DNA of 64,000 nt from Dokdonella sp. (GTDB taxonomy: Bacteria; Pseudomonadota; Gammaproteobacteria; Xanthomonadales; Rhodanobacteraceae). The notes under the pieces were generated by a model, which saw only the letters and a list, made by a program, of their open reading frames with translations, was not told the DNA's origin and made no database searches. A program made the position numbers and the translations under genes. The DNA is taken from positions 124,001 through 188,000 of the forward strand of contig NZ_JAHCAQ010000004.1 of NCBI RefSeq assembly GCF_019634845.1, read 5' to 3'. The number at the start of each line of letters is the position of its first letter. Positions within the stretch are counted from its first letter, which is position 1. Positions 36,008 to 44,602 of the stretch are shown piece by piece.

Positions 36008-37372
36008 ATGAATCGTCGTGAATTCCTGCGAATGGCTGCCGCCAGCGGCCTGATGGCCTCGGTGGTCGGCATGACGCCGGCATGGGCGCGTCGCGGCGAG
36101 CGGGTGCGGGTGGCAATGATCGGCACCGGGTTGTGCGGACAGTCGCAGCTGGGCCCGCTGCTCAGTCGCGACGACGTCGAGCTGGTTGCGATCTGCGACA
36201 CCCAGCAGGTCATGCTCGACCATGCGCTCGCGATCATCGCCAAGGCCGGCCGCCGCAAGCCGCGCGTGGTCGGCGGCAACGGCGACAGCCATGCTTGGCA
36301 GAAGCTGCTCGATCCCAGAACGATCGACGCCGTGTTCATCGTGACGCCATGGGAATGGCATGCGCCGATGGCGATTGCGGCGATGCAGGCGAAGGTGGCG
36401 GTGGCCTGCGAAGTCGTCGCCGGCATCACGCTGCAGGATCACTGGGACGTGCTGCACACCCAGCAGCGCACCGGCACTCCCTACATGCTGCTCGAAAACG
36501 TGTGCTACCGGCGCGACGTGATGGCGGTATTGCAGATGGTGCGCGCGGGCCTGTTCGGCGAACTCGTGCATCTGCAGGCGGGCTACCAGCACGATCTGCG
36601 CGGCGTGATGCTCAACTCGGGCAATCCCGACGAACCCTACGGCAGTGGCGTGGAATACGGCGCCAAGGGTTTTTCCGAGGCGCAATGGCGCACCCAACAT
36701 TCGATCGATCGCAACGGCGACCTGTACCCGAGCCATGGCATCGGTCCCTGCGCGATGTACGCCAACATCAACCGCGGCAACCGTTTCACCCACATCAATG
36801 CCTTCGCGAGCAAGGCGCGCGGACTGCACGAGTACATCCTCAAGCATCCCGGTGGCGGGCCCGGCCATCGCAGCGCGCAGGTCGTGTTCAAGCGCGGCGA
36901 CGTCGTCACCACCACGCTGCGCTGCGAAAACGGCGAGACGATCCTGTTGCAGCATGATGTGTCGCTGCCACGCCCGTACTCACTGGGCTTTCGCGTGCAG
37001 GGCACCGACGGGTTGTGGATGGACGTCAACCGGTCGATCCACATCGAAGGGCGCAGTCCGCCGCACAAGTGGGAGGATGCGCAGAAGTATTTCGACGAAT
37101 ACGACCATCCGCTGTGGAAGAAGCATGCCGCCAAGGCGGCCGGTGCCGGCCATGGCGGCATGGACTGGTTCGTCGTGCACGCATTCATCGAGGCGCTCAA
37201 GGCCCGTGCGCCGATGCCGATCGACATCTACGACGCGGTGACCTGGAGCGCGATCACGCCGCTGTCGGAGAAATCGATCGCGACTGGCTTCCAGACGCTC
37301 GAGTTTCCCGACTTCACCCACGGCCAGTGGCGCCAGCGCAAGCCGATCTTCGCCTTCGACGATCGCTATTGA
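36008..37372 (+). CDS. GH109-type Gfo/Idh/MocA protein with Tat signal
   Basis: The 454-residue protein has a twin-arginine signal MNRREFLRMAAASGL, then a Rossmann domain RVRVAMIGTGLCGQSQL and VFIVTPWEWH. The mid-region block YPSHGIGPCAMYANINRGNRF is the typical GH109 block. GH109 enzymes remove alpha-linked N-acetylgalactosamine by an NAD-bound redox mechanism, folded and exported with cofactor, which fits the Tat signal. GAGG precedes the ATG. With the divergent NagK-like gene it suggests use of amino sugars from glycans. A plain oxidoreductase is the alternative. Confidence 0.82.
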   Translation: MNRREFLRMAAASGLMASVVGMTPAWARRGERVRVAMIGTGLCGQSQLGPLLSRDDVELVAICDTQQVMLDHALAIIAKAGRRKPRVVGGNGDSHAWQKLLDPRTIDAVFIVTPWEWHAPMAIAAMQAKVAVACEVVAGITLQDHWDVLHTQQRTGTPYMLLENVCYRRDVMAVLQMVRAGLFGELVHLQAGYQHDLRGVMLNSGNPDEPYGSGVEYGAKGFSEAQWRTQHSIDRNGDLYPSHGIGPCAMYANINRGNRFTHINAFASKARGLHEYILKHPGGGPGHRSAQVVFKRGDVVTTTLRCENGETILLQHDVSLPRPYSLGFRVQGTDGLWMDVNRSIHIEGRSPPHKWEDAQKYFDEYDHPLWKKHAAKAAGAGHGGMDWFVVHAFIEALKARAPMPIDIYDAVTWSAITPLSEKSIATGFQTLEFPDFTHGQWRQRKPIFAFDDRY

Positions 37373-37378
37373 GACCGC

Positions 37379-37849
37379 TCAGGCGCCGTGTGCGGCGCTG
37401 TGCTCGGCGCGCAGTTCGAGTTCGTCGAGGCGATCGAGCAGGCGGAACAGCAGTTCGCGTTCGCTGCGCGACATGCCGGCGAGGATCAGTTTTTCGTAGC
37501 CCAGCGCGAGCGGCACGATCTGCTCGTAGATCGCCTGGCCGGCAGCCGACAGGCGCAGCACCGAGCGGCGGCGGTCGTGGTCGGCGAACTCGCGGCGGAG
37601 GCGGTCGGCCGCCAGCAGGCGCGCGACCGCGCGGCTCACCGCCACCTTGTCCATCGCGGTGCGCTGCGCGACTTCGTTGGCCGACAGGCCCGGGTAGCGG
37701 CCCAGCACCGCCATCACGCGCCACTCGGTCACGCCCAGGCCGAAGCGCTGCGAGTACTCGCGCGCGAGCGTGTCCGAGCTGCGGTTGGCGAGCACGCTGA
37801 GCCGGTAGGGCAGGAACTCGTGCAGTTCGAGCGTGGTGCGGTCGGGCAT
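37379..37849 (-). CDS. MarR-family regulator of homogentisate genes
   Basis: The 156-residue winged helix protein has VTEWRVMAVLGRYPGLSANEVAQRTAMDKVAVSRAVARL (recognition helix about 55-80) and wing FADHDRRRSVLRLSAAG, typical of MarR. It is divergent from hpd with an 80-base gap containing a near-perfect palindrome, so it probably represses itself and the hpd-hmgA-fahA-maiA operon, with a pathway aromatic as inducer. ATG 37849 begins MPDRTTLELHEFLPYRL. Confidence 0.87.
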   Translation of the reverse strand: MPDRTTLELHEFLPYRLSVLANRSSDTLAREYSQRFGLGVTEWRVMAVLGRYPGLSANEVAQRTAMDKVAVSRAVARLLAADRLRREFADHDRRRSVLRLSAAGQAIYEQIVPLALGYEKLILAGMSRSERELLFRLLDRLDELELRAEHSAAHGA

Positions 37850-37876
37850 GGCGGTCGTGCTGCGTGGCGGCTTGAG

Positions 37877-37896
37877 ATGGTTGCAAGTGCAACTAT
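37877..37896. promoter_or_regulatory. Predicted MarR operator before hpd
   Basis: ATGGTTGCAAGTGCAACTAT is a 20-bp inverted repeat with one mismatched pair; its core arms GTTGCA and TGCAAC are perfect and separated by AG. It is immediately followed by TATAGAAT, a likely -10 toward hpd, so a bound regulator would block the promoter. It sits midway between the MarR gene and hpd. Confidence 0.72.
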
Positions 37897-37929
37897 AGAA
37901 TGAATGTCCCGCCGTTGAGGAGTAGCCGC

Positions 37930-39027
37930 ATGAGCGCCCCCGCCAAGTCCGGCATGCAGCCGACCACGTTCGACAACCCGATGGGCATCGACGGCTTCGA
38001 GTTCGTCGAATACACCGCACCGGCCGCTCAGCTCGGGCATCTGCACGACTACTTCAGGAAGTTGGGCTTCGTGCAGGTGGCGCGCCACAAGACGCGGCCG
38101 ATCCACACCTATCGCCAGGGCGATTGCACCTTCCTCGTCAACGAGGATCCCGATTCGTTCGCGGCACGCTTTGCGGCCCAGCACGGTCCCAGCGCCTGTG
38201 GCTTCGCGGTGCGCATCAACAAGCTCGCCGAGTGGGCGCGCGTGCAGGCGCTCAAGAACGGCGCCGAGGCCTTCGACACCCGCGACGAAGTGACCAAGGC
38301 GGTGGCGGCGCCGGTCATCAAGGGCATCGGCGGCTGCATGCTCTATCTCGTCGACCGGTACGACGACAAGGGCACGATCCACGATCCCGACTACGAGTAC
38401 CTGCCCGGCGTGCCGCTCATGCCCAAGGGCTTCGGGCTCACCTTCATCGACCACCTCACCCACAACCTCTACCAGGGCAACATGAACAAGTGGTCGGACT
38501 ATTACGAGCGCCTGTTCAATTTCCGCGAGATTCGCTACTTCGACATCAAGGGCGCCAAGACCGGCCTGCTGTCGCGCGCGATGACCGCGCCCGATGGCAT
38601 GGTGCGCATCCCGCTCAATGAATCCTCCGATCCGAAGTCGCAGATCAACGAATACCTCGACCAGTACAAGGGCGAGGGCATCCAGCACATCGCCTGCTTC
38701 ACCGACGACATCTACGCCACGGTCGAGCAGATGCGCGCGGCCGGCATCAGCTTCCTGCACACGCCCGACACCTATTTCGACGTCGTCGACGAACGCATCC
38801 CCAACCACGGCGAGGACCTGCCGCGACTGCGCCGGAACAGCATCCTGATCGATGCCGATCAGGAAACCAAACAGCGCCTGCTGCTGCAGATCTTCACCGA
38901 GAACGCGCTGGGGCCGATCTTCTTCGAGATCATCCAGCGCAAGGGCAACGAGGGCTTCGGCGAGGGCAACTTCCAGGCCCTGTTCGAATCGATCGAACGC
39001 GACCAGATGCGGCGCGGCGTGCTGTAG
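37930..39027 (+). CDS. hpd: 4-hydroxyphenylpyruvate dioxygenase
   Basis: The 365-residue iron enzyme converts 4-hydroxyphenylpyruvate to homogentisate. Two vicinal-oxygen-chelate halves are seen; iron ligands lie in [23 protein letters not shown] and [20 protein letters not shown], where the last Glu is conserved. GAGGAG precedes the ATG. First gene of the operon, under the MarR palindrome. Confidence 0.95.
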   Translation: MSAPAKSGMQPTTFDNPMGIDGFEFVEYTAPAAQLGHLHDYFRKLGFVQVARHKTRPIHTYRQGDCTFLVNEDPDSFAARFAAQHGPSACGFAVRINKLAEWARVQALKNGAEAFDTRDEVTKAVAAPVIKGIGGCMLYLVDRYDDKGTIHDPDYEYLPGVPLMPKGFGLTFIDHLTHNLYQGNMNKWSDYYERLFNFREIRYFDIKGAKTGLLSRAMTAPDGMVRIPLNESSDPKSQINEYLDQYKGEGIQHIACFTDDIYATVEQMRAAGISFLHTPDTYFDVVDERIPNHGEDLPRLRRNSILIDADQETKQRLLLQIFTENALGPIFFEIIQRKGNEGFGEGNFQALFESIERDQMRRGVL

Positions 39028-39095
39028 GCGACGGCGGCGCTGCCGCGACCAATTCGGCTCCCGCGCCGTGCGGGGCCCTGCAACGGGTGCATGTC

Positions 39096-40397
39096 ATGAC
39101 GATGGCGCAAAACGGATATCAGACGGGCTTCGGCAACTGGTTCGAGACCGAAGCGGAGGCCGGCACCTTGCCGATCGGGCGCAATTCGCCGCAGCGCGTG
39201 GCGCACGGCCTGTATGCCGAGCAGTTGACCGGCACCGCGTTCACGGCGCCACGCCATGCCAATCGCCATGCCTGGCTGTATCGCATCCGGCCCGGCGCCG
39301 TGCATGGCCGCTTCGAACCGTTCGCGCTGCCGGCCTTCCACAGCGATTTCGGCCTTGGGCCGGTCACGCCCGAGAAGCTGCGCTGGAGCCCGCTGCCGCT
39401 GCCGCAGGCGCCGCGTGACTTCATCGAGGGCATGTTCACGATGGCGGGCAACGGCGGCCCGGCGCTCGGCACCGGCGTCGGCGTGCACCTGTATGCGGCC
39501 AACCGCGACATGCACGACCGTTATTTCTGCAACGCCGACGGCGAGATGCTGATCGTGCCGCAGCTCGGTCGGCTGCGCATCGACACCGAGCTGGGCGTGC
39601 TCGAGGTGGAGCCGCAGGAGATCGCCATCGTGCCGCGTGGCGTGCGCTTCCGCGTGGCGCTGCCCGATGGTCAGGCGCGCGGTTACGTGTGCGAGAACTA
39701 CGGCGCGCTGCTGCGCTTGCCCGACCTCGGACCGATCGGCAGCAACTGCCTGGCCAACCCGCGCGACTTCCTCACGCCCAATGCGGCCTACGAGGATCGC
39801 AGCGGTGACTTCGAACTCATCACCAAGTTCCAGGGCGGCTTCTGGCGCGCGCCGATCGACCATTCGCCGCTCGACGTGGTCGGCTGGCATGGCAACTACG
39901 CGCCGTGCAAGTACGACCTGCGCCGCTTCAACGTGATTGGCTCGATCAGCTTCGACCATCCCGATCCGTCGATCTTTCTCGTGCTGCATTCGCCCAGCGA
40001 CACGCCCGGCACCAGCAACATCGACTTCGCGATCTTCCCGCCGCGCATCCTCGCCATGCAGGACACCTTCCGCCCGGCCTGGTTCCACCGCAACGTGGCC
40101 AGCGAGTTCATGGGTCTCGTGCATGGCGTGTACGACGCCAAGGCCGAGGGTTTCGCGCCGGGCGGCTGTTCGCTGCACAACTGCATGACCGGGCATGGCC
40201 CCGATGCGGCGACGTTCGACAAGGCCAGCGCCGCCGACACCAGCAAGCCCGACTACGTCACCGACACGATGGCGATCATGTTCGAGACGCGGGCCGTGAT
40301 CCGTCCGCTGCCGCAGGCGCTGGCGGCTGCCCATCGCCAGGTCGACTACCCCGACGTGTGGATGGGGCTGCGCAAGCACTTCACGCCGCCGCGCTGA
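39096..40397 (+). CDS. hmgA: Homogentisate 1,2-dioxygenase
   Basis: The enzyme, about 433 residues long, opens the homogentisate ring to maleylacetoacetate. Family blocks are [40 protein letters not shown] and the iron-binding [17 protein letters not shown] followed by [17 protein letters not shown] 39096 and ATG 39102 are close alternatives, and GTG 39087 is also in frame; no strong ribosome-binding site decides. Follows hpd by 68 bases. Confidence 0.95.
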   Translation: MTMAQNGYQTGFGNWFETEAEAGTLPIGRNSPQRVAHGLYAEQLTGTAFTAPRHANRHAWLYRIRPGAVHGRFEPFALPAFHSDFGLGPVTPEKLRWSPLPLPQAPRDFIEGMFTMAGNGGPALGTGVGVHLYAANRDMHDRYFCNADGEMLIVPQLGRLRIDTELGVLEVEPQEIAIVPRGVRFRVALPDGQARGYVCENYGALLRLPDLGPIGSNCLANPRDFLTPNAAYEDRSGDFELITKFQGGFWRAPIDHSPLDVVGWHGNYAPCKYDLRRFNVIGSISFDHPDPSIFLVLHSPSDTPGTSNIDFAIFPPRILAMQDTFRPAWFHRNVASEFMGLVHGVYDAKAEGFAPGGCSLHNCMTGHGPDAATFDKASAADTSKPDYVTDTMAIMFETRAVIRPLPQALAAAHRQVDYPDVWMGLRKHFTPPR

Positions 40398-40515
40398 CAC
40401 CGATCCCGACCGCGCCGCGCGCGCCGCGCCGCGCGCGGCGCCGGCGGGCGTGTCGCCACCGCCTCCGGCCATGGCACGATGGCCTCCCGTTGACACACCG
40501 CAGGAAGGATTGCCG

Positions 40516-41505
40516 ATGAAACTTGCCTCCCTCAAGGAAGGCGGCCGCGACGGTACGCTGGTCGTGGTCAGTCGCGATCTCGCGCGCGCGGTAGCCGCGA
40601 GCGGCATCGCCGCCACGCTGCAGGCCGCGCTCGACGATTGGGAACGCGCCGCGCCGCGCCTGAACGCGCTGGCCGAGGCACTCGCCGCCGGCACCGCGGC
40701 GGGATCGTTCGCGCTCGACATGGCTGCGCTCGCGGCGCCGTTGCCGCGCGCCTACGAGTTCGTCGATGGCAGCGCCTACCTGCCGCATGTCGAGCGCGTG
40801 CGCCGCGCGCGTGGCGCACAGGTGCCCGAGAGCTTCTACGTCGATCCGCTCATGTACCAGGCCACCAGCGCCGGCTTCTACGGACCACGCGATCCGATCC
40901 TCGTGCTCAGCGAGGACTGGGGCGTGGACCTGGAGGCCGAGGTCGTCGTCGTCACCGACGACGTGCCGATGGGTGTGTCGGCGGCAGCCGCGAGCAGCCA
41001 CATCCAGCTCGTGGGCCTGGTCAACGACGTGAGCCTGCGCAACCTCATTCCGGCCGAGCTCGCCAAGGGCTTCGGCTTTCTGCAGTCCAAGCCGCGCTCG
41101 GCGCTGTCGCCGGTGCTGGTCACGCCCGACGAGCTGGGTGCGGCCTGGCGCGGTGACAAGCTGCATCTGCCGATGCGCACCTGGATCAACGGCCAGTGGT
41201 TCGGTGCCGCCGAGTGCGGTGTCGACATGCAGTTCGATTTCGCCCAACTCGTTGCCCACGCGGCCAAGACGCGGCCACTGTCGGCCGGCGCCATCGTCGG
41301 TTCGGGCACGATCGCCAACGAGGATACCGCCAAGGGCGCTTCGTGCCTGGCCGAGCAGCGCACGGTGGAGACCCTGCGCGATGGCAAACCGAGCACGCCG
41401 TTCCTGAAATTCGGTGATACCGTACGCATCGAGATCACCGATGCGCAGGGCCGCAGCATTTTCGGCGCCATCGAGCAGGTGGTCACCAACGCAGCGGCAG
41501 GCTGA
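40516..41505 (+). CDS. fahA: Fumarylacetoacetate hydrolase
   Basis: The 329-residue enzyme splits fumarylacetoacetate to fumarate and acetoacetate, the last step of tyrosine breakdown. The metal site is seen in FYVDPLMYQ, DLEAEVVVVTDD and VGLVNDVSLRNL, with SAGAIVGSGTIAN later. Length fits the short bacterial type. AGGAAGGA before ATG 40516 decides the start. Confidence 0.92.
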   Translation: MKLASLKEGGRDGTLVVVSRDLARAVAASGIAATLQAALDDWERAAPRLNALAEALAAGTAAGSFALDMAALAAPLPRAYEFVDGSAYLPHVERVRRARGAQVPESFYVDPLMYQATSAGFYGPRDPILVLSEDWGVDLEAEVVVVTDDVPMGVSAAAASSHIQLVGLVNDVSLRNLIPAELAKGFGFLQSKPRSALSPVLVTPDELGAAWRGDKLHLPMRTWINGQWFGAAECGVDMQFDFAQLVAHAAKTRPLSAGAIVGSGTIANEDTAKGASCLAEQRTVETLRDGKPSTPFLKFGDTVRIEITDAQGRSIFGAIEQVVTNAAAG

Positions 41506-41527
41506 TACCGACGACGGGGGAGACACG

Positions 41528-42190
41528 ATGGCGACCGCGAGCGAATTCGTTCTGTACGATTACTGGCGTTCCAGTGCCTGCTATCGCGTGCGCATCGCGC
41601 TCAACCTCAAGGGCATGGAGTACCAGATCAAGCCCGTGCATCTGCTCGACAATGGCGGCGAGCAACATGCGGCCGAGCATCACGCGCGCAATCCGCTGGA
41701 AACCGTGCCCGTGCTCATGGTCGGTCGCCGCGCGATCCGCCAGTCGATGGCGATCATCGAGTACCTGGAGGAAACCCAGCCACGCCCGCCGCTGCTGCCG
41801 CCGGCGCCGCGCGAACGGGCGCAGGCGCGTGCGCTGGCACAGCTCATCGCCTGCGACGTGCATCCACTGGGCAACCTGCGCGTGACGCAGCAGCTCGAGC
41901 GCCAGTTCGGCGCCGACCAGGCCGCACGCGAGGCGTGGATGCGCCACTGGATGGGGCTGGGCCTGCGTGCCTTCGAGGAAATCCTCGTCGCCGACGATGC
42001 GCGCGGCATGTTCTGCAGCGGCGACGCCCCCGGCATCGCCGACATCTGCCTCGTGCCGCAGGTCTACAACGCGCTGCGCCATCAGCTCGACCTGGAGCCG
42101 TTCCCGACCATCCGTGCGATCTACGACCACTGCATGGCCGAGCCCGAATTCCAGGCGGCGCGGCCCGAGAACCAGCCCGGCGCGGCTTGA
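41528..42190 (+). CDS. maiA: Maleylacetoacetate isomerase (zeta-class GST)
   Basis: The 220-residue glutathione-dependent isomerase turns maleylacetoacetate into fumarylacetoacetate. The N-terminal thioredoxin-like domain has LYDYWRSSACYRVRIALNLKGM, the zeta-class glutathione motif, and NPLETVPVL. The helical C-terminal domain has SGDAPGIADICLVPQVYNALR. It lies 22 bases after fahA and completes the operon, although it acts before FahA in the pathway. Confidence 0.93.
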   Translation: MATASEFVLYDYWRSSACYRVRIALNLKGMEYQIKPVHLLDNGGEQHAAEHHARNPLETVPVLMVGRRAIRQSMAIIEYLEETQPRPPLLPPAPRERAQARALAQLIACDVHPLGNLRVTQQLERQFGADQAAREAWMRHWMGLGLRAFEEILVADDARGMFCSGDAPGIADICLVPQVYNALRHQLDLEPFPTIRAIYDHCMAEPEFQAARPENQPGAA

Positions 42191-42302
42191 GGCCGTCGCG
42201 CGCCGGCCTGCGGATCGTGGCGGGCGGTCGGCGACCGTCGGCGCGGGCTTTGGCTTGAGGTAGCCAACGCGCGCTGGCGCGGCCACACGCCCGGCGTGGG
42301 GC

Positions 42303-42731
42303 TCAGCCGGCGATGTAGCGGTGCAGCTGCTCGATCTGTTCGCCCTGCTCGCTGATGACGGCCTTGACGAGGTCGCCGATCGACAGCACGCCAAGCACCC
42401 GGTTGCCTTCCAGCACGGGCAGGTGGCGCACGCGGCTGTCGGTGCACAGGCGCATGCAGGTGTCGACGCTGTCCTCGGGCGACACGCTGACCACGGCCGT
42501 GGTCATGACGTCGGCCACGGTGGTGTCGTTGGAAGTGCGGTTGTTGAGCACGACCTTGCGCGCGTAGTCGCGTTCGGAAATCACCCCGACCAGGGCGTCG
42601 CCCTTCATCACGAGCAGCGCACCGCAGCCGCGCTCGGCCATCATGCGCAACGCCGCGCGCACGGTTTCGTCGGGGGCGATCGCGTAGATGCCGCGACCCT
42701 TTTCATCGAGCAGGTGCTTGACCTGGAGCAT
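42303..42731 (-). CDS. CBS-domain pair protein
   Basis: The 142-residue protein consists of two CBS motifs (about 10-65 and 75-130), with GALLVMKGDALVGVISERDYARKVVL and HLPVLEGNRVLGVLSIGDLVKAVI. Such stand-alone pairs bind adenine nucleotides and often sense energy charge. GGAGG precedes ATG 42731; the frame upstream of it has no homology. No partner domain or clear operon is present. Confidence 0.88.
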   Translation of the reverse strand: MLQVKHLLDEKGRGIYAIAPDETVRAALRMMAERGCGALLVMKGDALVGVISERDYARKVVLNNRTSNDTTVADVMTTAVVSVSPEDSVDTCMRLCTDSRVRHLPVLEGNRVLGVLSIGDLVKAVISEQGEQIEQLHRYIAG

Positions 42732-42812
42732 GTCGACCTCCGCGTTGAAACGGCCGAGTGCCGTGGCGTGCCAGTCTAGCGCCACCGCCGCGCGTCTGCT
42801 CGCGCCGGCGTG

Positions 42813-43754
42813 TCAGGAGTGGTTGGGCGGGGCGACGTACTCGTCGACCAGGTACAGCGGACGCTGCTTGGCCTCGACGTACAAACGCCCGAGGTACTCG
42901 CCGATCATGCCCAGCGCCATGAGCTGCACGCCGCCCAGAAACAGCACCACCACCATCAGCGAGGGATAGCCGCGCACGGGATCGCCCAGCAGCAGCGCCT
43001 TGCCCAGCACCCACAGCCCGAACAGGAACGCCGCCAGCGAGGCGGCCAGGCCCACATAGGTCGCGAGCTTGAGCGGTGCGCCCGAGAACGAGGTGATGCC
43101 GTCGAGGGCAAAGTTCCACAGCCGCCAGTAGTTCCACTTGCTGGTGCCGGCGTGGCGCGCGTCGCGGTGGTAGACGATCGACAGTTGGCGATAGCCGACC
43201 CAGGTGAACAGGCCCTTCATGAAGCGCTGGCGCTCGCGCACCTGGCCCAGCGCGTCGAGCACGCGCCGCGACAGCAGGCGGAAGTCGCCGGTGTCGCGGG
43301 GGATCGGGGTCGACGACAGCCGCTCCATGAGTCGGTAGAAGCCGGCTGCCGTGAACTTCTTGAAGCCGCTTTCGCCGGCGCGCGAGGCGCGCGTGCCGTA
43401 GATCACGTCGTAGCCTTCGCGCCAGTGCGCGACGAAGGTCGGGATGAGTTCGGGCGGATCCTGCAGATCGGCGTCGATCACCACCGCGGCACCGCTCGTG
43501 ACATGGTCGAGACCCGCGGTGAGCGCGAGTTCCTTGCCGAAATTGCGTGCCAGGCGCAGCGTCGCCACGCGCGCATCGCCGGCGCGCAGTTCGCGCATGA
43601 CCGCGTAGGTGTCGTCGCGGCTGCCGTCGTCGACGTAGAGCACGGCGCTGTCGAGGTCGCGCAGGCCGTCGAGCACGGCGCCAAGCCGCTTGTGGAAGTC
43701 GCGCAAGCCTTCGCTTTCGTTGTAGGCGGGCACGACGATGGTGAGATCGGGCAT
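42813..43754 (-). CDS. GtrB/DPM-like polyprenyl-phosphate glycosyltransferase
   Basis: The 313-residue GT2 enzyme has IVVPAYNESEGL (nucleotide site), LYVDDGSRDDT, and the metal-binding VVIDADLQDPPE near 90. Two C-terminal membrane helices (about 230-250 and 265-290) follow. This layout matches bactoprenol glucosyltransferases and ArnC-like enzymes that load a sugar on undecaprenyl phosphate for surface glycan modification. No GtrA flippase or glycan cluster is nearby. Confidence 0.88.
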   Translation of the reverse strand: MPDLTIVVPAYNESEGLRDFHKRLGAVLDGLRDLDSAVLYVDDGSRDDTYAVMRELRAGDARVATLRLARNFGKELALTAGLDHVTSGAAVVIDADLQDPPELIPTFVAHWREGYDVIYGTRASRAGESGFKKFTAAGFYRLMERLSSTPIPRDTGDFRLLSRRVLDALGQVRERQRFMKGLFTWVGYRQLSIVYHRDARHAGTSKWNYWRLWNFALDGITSFSGAPLKLATYVGLAASLAAFLFGLWVLGKALLLGDPVRGYPSLMVVVLFLGGVQLMALGMIGEYLGRLYVEAKQRPLYLVDEYVAPPNHS

Positions 43755-43821
43755 GGCAGGGCAGCGTGACGTTGCAGAGCCCGCATGCTAGCCCAGCGCC
43801 GCGGCCACCGAAATGCGCGCC

Positions 43822-44538
43822 TCAGCGCGGCAGGTAGCCCGTACCGCCAAGGGCCTGGGTCTGTTGCTCGATCCACGCCGCGCGCCGCAGCACGTAGGCG
43901 CTGGGCTTGTCGACCCTGAGGCGCAGCGGGTTGGGCAGCACCGCGGCCAGCAGCGCCGCCTGTCGTGCGTCGAGGCGGGCCGGTGCCACGTGGAAGAATG
44001 TCTCGCTGGCAGCGGCGGCGCCGTAGACGCCATCACCGAACTGGGCGATGTTGAGGTACATCTCGAGGATGCGGCGCTTGGGCCACAAGGTCTCGATCAG
44101 CACCGTGAAGTACGCCTCCAGTCCCTTGCGCACGAAGCTGCGACCGTTCCACAGGAACAGGTTCTTGGCCACCTGCTGGCTGATCGTGCTGGCGCCGCGC
44201 AGGCGCGCACCATCATCGGCGGCATCGAGCGCCTTCTGGATCTGGACGAAATCGAAGCCATGGTGGTCGGGAAAGCGCTGGTCCTCGGCCGCGACCAGCG
44301 ACAGCGGCAGCAGTGGCGACACCTGCGCCCAGTCCACCCAGTGGTAGCGCAGGCGATAGGAGGCGTCGCCGCGCCACTTCGCCTGCAACCAGTCCTGCGC
44401 CATCACGGCCGACAGCGGCGCCGGCACGAAGCGCAGCGCAACCACGCTCACGATGCCGAGCACGAGCCACGCCAGCATCGCCAGCGCCAGGCCTCGCAGC
44501 CAGCGTCGCCACCACGGTCGCGCGCGGGTCCTGGCCAT
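43822..44538 (-). CDS. mtgA: Monofunctional peptidoglycan glycosyltransferase
   Basis: The 238-residue enzyme has one N-terminal membrane anchor (about 16-38) and a GT51 domain: catalytic AAEDQRFPDHHGFDF near 85, GASTISQQVAKNLFLW near 115 and KRRILEMYLNIAQFGDGVYG near 155. It polymerises lipid II into glycan strands in the periplasm without a transpeptidase domain. Length fits MtgA. Confidence 0.94.
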   Translation of the reverse strand: MARTRARPWWRRWLRGLALAMLAWLVLGIVSVVALRFVPAPLSAVMAQDWLQAKWRGDASYRLRYHWVDWAQVSPLLPLSLVAAEDQRFPDHHGFDFVQIQKALDAADDGARLRGASTISQQVAKNLFLWNGRSFVRKGLEAYFTVLIETLWPKRRILEMYLNIAQFGDGVYGAAAASETFFHVAPARLDARQAALLAAVLPNPLRLRVDKPSAYVLRRAAWIEQQTQALGGTGYLPR

Positions 44539-44602
44539 GGGGTGCGGACCGATCCGGCGCGGATGACCGCGCCGGTTCGCTCATTGCCCTTGGGTCAGCG
44601 CA

